This document shows positions 17,501 to 22,329 of a DNA stretch of 22,329 bases, in pieces. Both the position numbers and the translations under genes were made by a program. Every line of letters begins with the position of its first letter. Within the stretch, counting starts at the first letter, position 1. Source of the stretch: Mnemiopsis leidyi (Eukaryota > Ctenophora > Tentaculata > Lobata > Bolinopsidae); contig JH152650.1 in assembly GCA_000226015.1 (NCBI GenBank), forward strand, positions 48,636 to 70,964, read 5' to 3'. Under the pieces are notes generated by a model, which saw nothing but the letters and a program-made list of their open reading frames with translations, was not told the DNA's origin and made no database searches.

Positions 17501-20500
17501 CCTCCTCCGTCTGAGGGAGAGACAGTTACGTTTCGAGATTTGAGAGTTTGGATAAGTTGGAAAATAAATATGTTTAATCATCACTTCATCTCTAGTATAG
17601 CTGATAAATCTGATTTCTTAAGAGAACATGAATCATGATCAAGATGACGAGTTGCCAAATCGCCTTATTGAAATAAAGGATGAAAAAATAAAATAGGTTA
17701 GTAGTAAGTAATTAAATCAATTTTTTATTATGATGATAGCGATAGAAAGGTGCTCACACGAGATAGAATTAATTAATTCATGATCACCTTTCGGGAATTT
17801 TGTCCGGTGTCGATGCAACAATATGACAACATTATGACAACATTAAGACCACATTATGACAACATAATGGCAACGAACAACAATAAGACAACAAACCCTT
17901 AATTGTTGTCTTGATGTTGTTTTATGGTTTGTAGTCTTATTGTTGTTTGTTGTCATAATGTTGTTATATTGTTGCATCGATACCGGACAAAATTGCCCAC
18001 CTTTCTATATACATATATTTCTGCGGTAGGATACCTGTTACTGGAAAAATTTATGCGTTTCATTGCTAAACAGCTGTTGAAATGAATCAAATTTAATTTT
18101 TCTGGGTTTTATAAAATATCAGCCATGCATTGTTGAACCCATAAATGTTGGTACATTAAACATTATAAGCACAGGCATCATATTTTGTTTTTTTGTACAT
18201 TCAACAATCAAGTGTTTCTAATCGAACAAATTGTAGCTGTTAAGCAAAATGAAGCGTCAACAATTACGAATAACTATCAGTTCCTAAATAAATAACCAAA
18301 TATAGTGTCTGCTTGTTGGTGTTTGTTTGGTGGTGTCTGTTTGTTGGTGCCTGTTCGTTGATTTTTGATTGTGTAATCAAGCATTGTTCGCCAATGTAAA
18401 GAATATAGTTTTGTCAAAAATCAGATACAACCATACAGACACAAACAAGAGTCATCAACAAACAGAAACTATCAAACAGACACCAACAAACAGACGTATA
18501 TGTTAATTAAATATTGATTTATGGATTTAAAGACTGAAATCGGTCATTTCATGATGCAATACATTGTTTTGATCAACGAACTGACAGATTAAAACCGACC
18601 TATAATTTGATGCTGTTTTTATCGCTGTAAGACTTAGACAGCCAACTTATTTAAGAAAATTTTTGGGGAACAATTTTGAACATATGAATTCTTATTCATT
18701 TTCAAATTATTTGCATTGCAGTAGTGGTGAAGATATTAAAACATATCATTTTACCGAATAAAGACTTCTGATTCCTTTTCTTATCTGGGATGATATTTAG
18801 AAAATAAATTTTCTGTTGTACAATAAAATGAATAGTTATTGAATAAAAAGACTTAATCTTGAATTACTAAAATGACGTAAACTTAATTCAAGAAGGTATA
18901 AAAATGTTAGAGTTGGTCCCTACAACTTTTATATAGTTACATAACGAGTAAGTGTGAAGTAACATGATTTATGCCTAGAGCGTAGCGAGTGGCGTAAATC
19001 TCATTATTCATCGAAGCCGAAGGGCAGGTGGTGCGGGCTAGCAATGTCAAGAAAAAGGACGTTCTTTGGTATCACTAATTTTGAGCAGGCCTCACAGTCA
19101 TCTAACGATATTATCTAGGAAGTGAAAATAGCAGGCAGTTCGGGTAGTTGCTAGTAATATCAAGAAATAAGTACGTTCTCTTGTATCACCAATTTGCAGA
19201 AAGTGTGAAGTAATACCGCACAACTTTGAAAATAATAGCAAAGGTGTGAGAAAATACGGCCAAAACTGGGACAATAATAGCAAAAGGGTGATGTAATATG
19301 ATAAAGGGTGATGTAATACGGCAAAAAGTGTGACGTAATACGAAAAAGGGCGTTGTAATACGAAATTAGGGGATGTAATACGACAAAAACGTGCATATAA
19401 CACGTTTTACTCAACCGGTATAACACCATCACACGGTCATAAATAAACAAATTTGGTCCCTAAAACTAATACAACATGTTAGAGTTGGTCCCTTGTCCTA
19501 CAACTAATGCACCTGAGGATTACAGTATTGGTCAAAAACTAACAAACCAATTTCATATCCGACAAGTTGCCACAGTAATATACCTGATTGTATTGGAAGG
19601 TCGTTGTTGTTCATGTTCTTCTCTTTATCCAACATAGCCACACGGTCCTTAATCGACATGCCTCCAGTTTCTGGAAAATTACGACGATATAATGTTAATT
19701 AACTTTAAGGAACGTGTATATATACTGAATTAAATATAAGTATGTAAATACCCACTTTTCTAGACTCAACTCTTACCATTCTCATCAAGAAAAGAAAACA
19801 AGAGAGAGTCAAAACAAGAGAGAAAGAGTACAAGTAGACCCTTACTTGGAGAAATGAGGGAGGGGCTGGTGCTCTGTCTCTTCATAGGGGGAGGAGGAGG
19901 AGGAAGGGCAGAATCAGCTTCAGTCAAAGACAGCCGCTTGTCCGGTTTATGTTCTAGAATTTTTTGGGAGGGTTTTAAACCGGGAAGTTCTGGAGGCATG
20001 TTTCGTGATGGTTTTGCCGGTATGGCGATCTCTGGCGCTGATTTAAGAGGCGGTTCAGCAGGTCCTCTGGCGAATGACGTCTTTCCAAAGGGTCCGGATG
20101 CTGGAGGCTGAAGAGGGGGTCTTGAAGGAACCGCTTCCTTTTTACCTGAGGATTCGGACAGCATTTTTAGAGTTAGATGTAGATAATTTACGGTAGTTCA
20201 AGTAATATTCAAAATATGATAATTGTAAGAATTCGCCCGCAGTTAATCAATACACGATGGGTTTTTTTCGCAGCACAATTTTTGCAGCACAAAATTATCA
20301 GTTCCATGGTATATGGTATATTACGAGCAGTTTCAATATATTTTGCAATACATAATTATATAACTATAAACGAGAGTATAACGCAATTTGCAGGTCGATC
20401 TATGCCACGATTTAAGTTAGGAGAAGTGCAAGTTCGGGAAAGTGCAAGTTCGGGAAAGTGCAAGTTCGGGAAAGTGCTCCATAAGATATCTCAATTTTGC

Positions 20501-22179
20501 CTAACGCAAAAGTAATATACACGGGCAAACTTAAAATTAAGCAAATCAGATAGCTTGTAACTTTGCAAACGATTACAAGTCTCTGTTCTGCCAAATTTTC
20601 AAGCATTTTGATCAATTTCCGATATTCTAATATTGCATAATTGCACTAATTAGCATTCGCGTTTTGTGATAGTGCTTATACGGGATTAATAAGGACAACG
20701 GTCTCGGATTTATTTATAATCAGCCGTGTTTCCAGGTACTCTGCATTCAAACATCAAGATATATACGATATACTGTAAGTACAATATAATCATCTGGGAT
20801 ATCCGATATAACCAACGGAATTTTGGGCCCTTGACAAAAGGGTTAAATGTTTCGCATTTGATTTATCAACAAGATAAAATTTTGAATGACATGTTACTTG
20901 ATTATTCAGAACCTTTTCATTCATCGATGCACGGTCTTTGTAGAGTTCAAAGCACAAATAGTATCATGAAATAGACAATAATGCGAATTCAACAAAACAG
21001 AAAATTTTTTGAACAAAAATCAGTAAGAAATATTTTCTAGACCTACAAATGCCCTTGGCAGCTGCACGATTTCTACAAAAACCTATCCACAATGAATATC
21101 GACAGTTAATTCTAGGATCATTGGTGTCCAGATCAGCGACGAGCGCCTATCCGCTCATTTACAATAGCGGAACTCAATTCATCGTTGATCATCGATTTCA
21201 ATCACAAATTGATGATCAATAGAGTTAATAATTAGATCACAATCCGATCGGTGCTGGGCGAAACTATTGATCCTAAAAATTGATGATTCAACATTTCGTT
21301 TCGATGATCACCGCGGATGAGTTTCTTAAAAATCGTCCAACTACCGAGGTGTTAATAAATGTGCAGCTTCAGCGATACCTGTTATATTTGCCATCGCTAA
21401 AGTCAATCGTCTCTGAATATCCGCTAAATTTTCCTGATTTCCTAGTGATTTGAGTTTAAATCATCTTGATTTCTGTGCGAGTCGACACTCGGTTAGAATT
21501 AACAGATGCGGAATCACACGAACATTCAACTGATTATGGATTGAATGCAGTATTCACAACAATCTGTTCTGATTAAGACTAGGATTGATCACAGTTTAGA
21601 CTAGTATTGCGGCACTTTTTGAAGGAAAAAGTTCAAGAGACAATAAAATTGATGAAATAAGCGGGAAATGAGCGGGAAATAGATTAGCTTTGACCACCTA
21701 CCTCCATCATCAGAACATTCTTCCTCTGAAAAGTGCGACGAGTTGACCTTAATGGCTGTATAAATCGAATTTGAATCAAAAAATGCTGCACACTAACTTC
21801 ACTTAGGCTGTAAATGAATGATTTTGTAGGTGGGACTGCACACTAACTTCACTAAGGCTCTAAATGAATGATTTTGTAAGTGGGATTTGATGCAGTTTTT
21901 GTGTAACATGTGAGCTATCTTCGCAGAACTCCTAAATTCTCGTAGGGCGATTTTGCGGTCTTTTACTAGTCAATCCCATGGGCGCGTTTTAAACCTGCAA
22001 ACACAGTTCACCCAAACCCGAACTAACAATCTACACGAAGTGTGTTACTGAAACTCACCACTGGAGGATGACTGAGACTCCTGGTTCACGTAAATGTCCT
22101 CAGGTTCTCCACATTGCAGCTCCTCTGCCTCCTCTAGATTCATGTAGGACGGCTGTTCGTCCTCCCATTCGTCTTCTTC
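14396..22179 (-). CDS. Gene 1: SLP-76/BLNK-like SH2 adaptor (partial, ten exons)
   Basis: Join, in transcript order: 22179-22059, 21725-21702, 20145-19846, 19670-19584, 17510-17277, 16488-16426, 16069-15876, 15155-15090, 14799-14699, 14552-14396. The sum is 1347 nt, 449 codons with a TAG stop, and every junction is phase-compatible with GT-AG borders. Seen: acidic N-terminal part with YMNL and YVNQ, proline-rich middle (runs of six prolines, several PxxP), a second acidic part with YEEN, LYTLE and IYNDG, then a C-terminal SH2 domain (SRQMAEEIL, YLIRDS, FEHTRL, LSELIRHH). Known: SLP-76, BLNK and CLNK share this order (N-terminal SAM or basic region, tyrosine motifs, proline-rich linker, C-terminal SH2) and act as membrane-proximal scaffolds downstream of Syk/ZAP-70-type kinases. 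Inferred: family membership rests on layout, not on alignment. Other proline-rich SH2 adaptors remain possible. The 5' end lies beyond the right edge. No clear AATAAA follows the stop; an ATTAAA at 14002-13997 is one weak candidate. Confidence 0.75.
14699..14799 (-). CDS. Gene 1 exon i: SH2 core with YLIRDS
   Basis: 101 nt, phase 0 to phase 2, with an aacgcttcag acceptor and a CCCG|GTATAA donor. It encodes PQSECYLIRDSTNNPETYPF, then VISLKTSNSFEHT. YLIRDS is the SH2 FLVR motif with the phosphotyrosine-binding Arg kept. YPFVISL is the next strand, and FEH supplies the conserved betaD histidine. The ligand-binding features are therefore intact. Confidence 0.88.
15090..15155 (-). CDS. Gene 1 exon h: start of the SH2 domain
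   Basis: 66 nt, phase 0 to phase 0, with a ccaaacccag acceptor and a GAT|GTGAGT donor. It encodes KIPGYMPHVTSRQMAEEILH followed by KD. SRQMAEEIL matches the first SH2 helix (consensus xRxxAExxL), with Arg at the alphaA2 position. The tryptophan that usually opens an SH2 domain is not seen. The exon joins in frame to the YLIR exon. Confidence 0.8.
15156..15875. other. Gene 1 intron
   Basis: AT-rich. A 35-bp-scale direct repeat (TATGTCCTGTGTAAATT then TACATTTTG) lies at about 15507-15576. No exon seen between the acidic tyrosine exon and the SH2 start; their phases (0 to 0) agree directly. Confidence 0.5.
15876..16069 (-). CDS. Gene 1 exon g: second acidic tyrosine exon
   Basis: 194 nt, phase 1 to phase 0, from a ccgtgcag acceptor to GAG|GTACAT. 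It encodes YEENEITFPPPPGGG, a glycine/proline stretch, then an acidic tail with LYTLEPEEDDD and IYNDGDE. Three tyrosines sit in acidic settings, as in the phosphotyrosine regions of SLP-76-type adaptors. Its acceptor lies in the first of three 57-bp repeats, so two decoy acceptors sit directly upstream. Confidence 0.85.
16066..16232. repeat. 57-bp tandem repeat, three copies, spanning a splice acceptor
   Basis: Units start at 16066, 16123 and 16180, each beginning TAACCTG(C/T)AC; the third is slightly diverged and shorter. On the minus strand every copy reads GT(A/G)CAG|GTTAC, so the real 3' splice site of the exon ending at 16069 is copied twice upstream in its intron. Confidence 0.92.
16426..16488 (-). 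CDS. Gene 1 exon f: 63-nt cassette-type exon
   Basis: 63 nt, phase 1 to phase 1, between a cccacttcag acceptor and a GGAT|GTAAGC donor. It encodes GMPKPSLPPSLPPQNNNMSRG. The last split codon becomes TGT (Cys) with the next exon. If this exon is skipped, exon e joins the next exon with GGT (Gly) instead, still in frame. It is too short to appear as an open frame of note but fits both neighbours exactly. Confidence 0.75.
16627..17172. mobile_element. Mariner-type MITE with about 140-bp terminal inverted repeats
   Basis: Starts CAGGGTGGTTTTAAAATTTG and ends with the reverse complement, flanked on both sides by TA, the Tc1/mariner target duplication. The arms match closely for about 140 bp (including CAAATGTGCAGTGCAGA and TCATCAAAAAATGAT regions). 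The 546-bp element has no transposase frame, so it is non-autonomous. It lies in the gene 1 intron between exons e and f. Confidence 0.88.
17277..17510 (-). CDS. Gene 1 exon e: second proline-rich exon
   Basis: 234 nt, phase 1 to phase 1, after a good polypyrimidine acceptor (ctctccctcag) and before CAG|GTCAGT. It starts GGGASMKELQSKIAGLFGG, another short helix, then runs into a region about half proline (PPPPAPPPSRPP, SERKPPPLEPP, LPPSRPAP and six prolines before IS). Typical of SH3- or profilin/EVH1-binding linkers. An open frame running past the donor is intron read-through. Confidence 0.85.
17748..18008. mobile_element. Foldback/MITE element with ACAACATTATGAC-type arms
   Basis: Arms at 17796-17841 and 17949-17994 are near-perfect reverse complements (TTTTGTCCGGTGTCGATGCA, then AACAATATGACAAC). 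Outer ATAGAAAGGTG at 17748 and CACCTTTCTAT at 17998 also pair, suggesting the true ends. The centre is built of CAACAATAAGACAAC-like repeats. No protein coded. Confidence 0.75.
18308..18496. mobile_element. Foldback element with GTCTGTTTGTTGGTG arms
   Basis: Left arm GTCTGTTTGTTGGTG and variants at about 18308-18360, right arm CACCAACAAACAGAC and variants at about 18440-18495. Inside them TGATTTTTGATTG (about 18360) pairs roughly with GTCAAAAATCA (about 18413). Imperfect and degenerate. Confidence 0.65.
18900..19500. repeat. Diverged duplicated block and 20-bp-scale repeats
   Basis: ATGTTAGAGTTGGTCCCT occurs near 18905 and 19477. AGTGTGAAGTAA occurs near 18951 and 19201, each near matching text (TATCAAGAAA..GTACGTTCT against TGTCAAGAAA..GACGTTCT). 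Between 19200 and 19390, pieces like GTGATGTAATACGGCAAAAA recur about every 20 bases. Overlapping minus open frames here reflect the repeat, not genes. Confidence 0.7.
19584..19670 (-). CDS. Gene 1 exon d: short helical exon
   Basis: 87 nt, phase 1 to phase 1, with a ttttccag acceptor and a CAG|GTATAT donor. The split first codon becomes AAA (Lys) with exon c. It encodes GGMSIKDRVAMLDKEKN followed by an asparagine run. The segment SIKDRVAMLDKE looks like a short amphipathic helix between two proline-rich exons. No known domain recognised. Confidence 0.8.
19846..20145 (-). CDS. Gene 1 exon c: proline-rich exon
   Basis: 300 nt, phase 1 to phase 1, from a gaatcctcag acceptor to CCAA|GTAAGG. It encodes about 100 residues of proline-rich linker: KKEAVPSRPPLQPP near the start, IPAKPSRNMPPELP in the middle, and six prolines followed by MKRQSTSPS near the end. 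PxxP and RxxK-like stretches could bind SH3 domains (inference). An ATG at 20164 precedes the acceptor in frame, but the acceptor matches the upstream exon's phase, so it is not taken as the start. Confidence 0.85.
20146..21701. other. Gene 1 intron
   Basis: Contains a 16-bp tandem repeat GTGCAAGTTCGGGAAA, about three copies at 20427-20476, and a GATCA/ATTGAT-rich stretch near 21120-21330. Several small open frames show no motif or splice support. No exon found. Confidence 0.5.
21702..21725 (-). CDS. Gene 1 exon b: 24-nt microexon
   Basis: Only 24 nt, between a cttttcag acceptor and a GGAG|GTAGGT donor. It is phase 1 on both sides, so it adds eight residues (EEECSDDG, the first codon split) or can be skipped without changing frame. 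The insert is acidic with one serine in a CK2-like setting (SDD). Joining exon a directly to the 20145 exon gives an equally open protein, so this is a candidate cassette exon. Confidence 0.65.
21787..21886. repeat. 50-bp direct duplication
   Basis: Two adjacent copies of a unit beginning TGCACACTAACTTCACTTAG, differing at a few positions, in the intron upstream of the 24-nt microexon of gene 1. Confidence 0.92.
22059..22179 (-). CDS. Gene 1 exon a: acidic, tyrosine-motif exon
   Basis: 121 nt, entered in phase 0 after an ..acctaag acceptor and left in phase 1 at AGTG|GTGAGT, a strong donor. It encodes 40 residues: EEDEWEDEQP, then YMNL (residues 12-15) and DIYVNQ (28-33), ending in a serine run. 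Both tyrosines have the YxN form that Grb2-type SH2 domains prefer. The acidic residues before them suit tyrosine kinases of the Syk type (inference). The frame stays open upstream into the CA tract, so the acceptor is the best splice guess rather than the only one. Confidence 0.75.
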
Positions 22180-22213
22180 CTTAGGTATAGAGAGTGTCAA
22201 ATGCACGTGCACA

Positions 22214-22329
<116 letters not shown>

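Larger units (their letters stand above)
17511..19583. other. Longest gene 1 intron
   Basis: About 2.1 kb holding two foldback elements (separate entries) and a repeat-rich part at 18900-19500. Exon borders on both sides agree in phase 1, so no extra exon is required, and none was found. Confidence 0.5.

Noticed and set aside
19766-20164. ATG at 20164 as the start of a 132-residue proline-rich protein
   Set aside because: A TCCTCAG acceptor shortly after the ATG fits the phase of the upstream exons, and a GTAAGG donor cuts the end. An alternative first exon cannot be excluded.

Overview
The window looks like nuclear DNA of an animal, probably a marine invertebrate; I cannot name the species. 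The reasons are GT-AG introns of about 0.1 to 2.2 kb, AT-rich non-coding DNA full of tandem repeats, foldback elements and a mariner-type TA-flanked element, and protein domains (SH2, SAM) typical of metazoan signalling. No single open reading frame is a whole gene. Coding sequence lies in many short exons, all on the minus strand, which I found by reading splice sites together with reading phase.

Gene 1 (about 22179 down to 14396; 5' end beyond the right edge) has ten exons that join without any phase conflict into 448 codons plus a stop. The order is an acidic segment with phosphotyrosine-type motifs (YMNL, YVNQ), a 24-nt microexon, long proline-rich exons, a second acidic tyrosine segment, and a C-terminal SH2 domain (YLIRDS) split over three exons. 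This is the layout of the SLP-76/BLNK/CLNK adaptor family. Such proteins carry no enzyme activity; they gather Grb2, PLC-gamma, Vav or Nck-type partners after tyrosine phosphorylation.

Gene 2 (about 11121, possibly 11333, down to 817) has sixteen phase-compatible exons giving 528 codons plus a stop. It encodes a polar, partly basic, mostly disordered protein with a short predicted coil and a C-terminal SAM domain. An AATAAA lies about 100 nt past its stop. Its family is not recognised and its 5' end was not found. A two-exon unit inside it has been duplicated in tandem (4737-4344 and 3949-3597).

Between the genes (11334-14395) is a block of inverted GC-rich repeats. Introns hold a 25-bp satellite (9389-9613), an 18-bp perfect palindrome (10087-10125), a decayed coding stretch (10286-10598), a 546-bp mariner-type MITE (16627-17172), two foldback elements (17748-18008, 18308-18496) and a triplicated 57-bp repeat that copies a 3' splice site of gene 1. 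The edges are a 17-bp minisatellite (1-170) and a long TG tract (22215-22329). No plus-strand gene, rRNA, tRNA or CRISPR array was recognised. All exon calls come from eye-read splice logic and have not been checked against transcripts.
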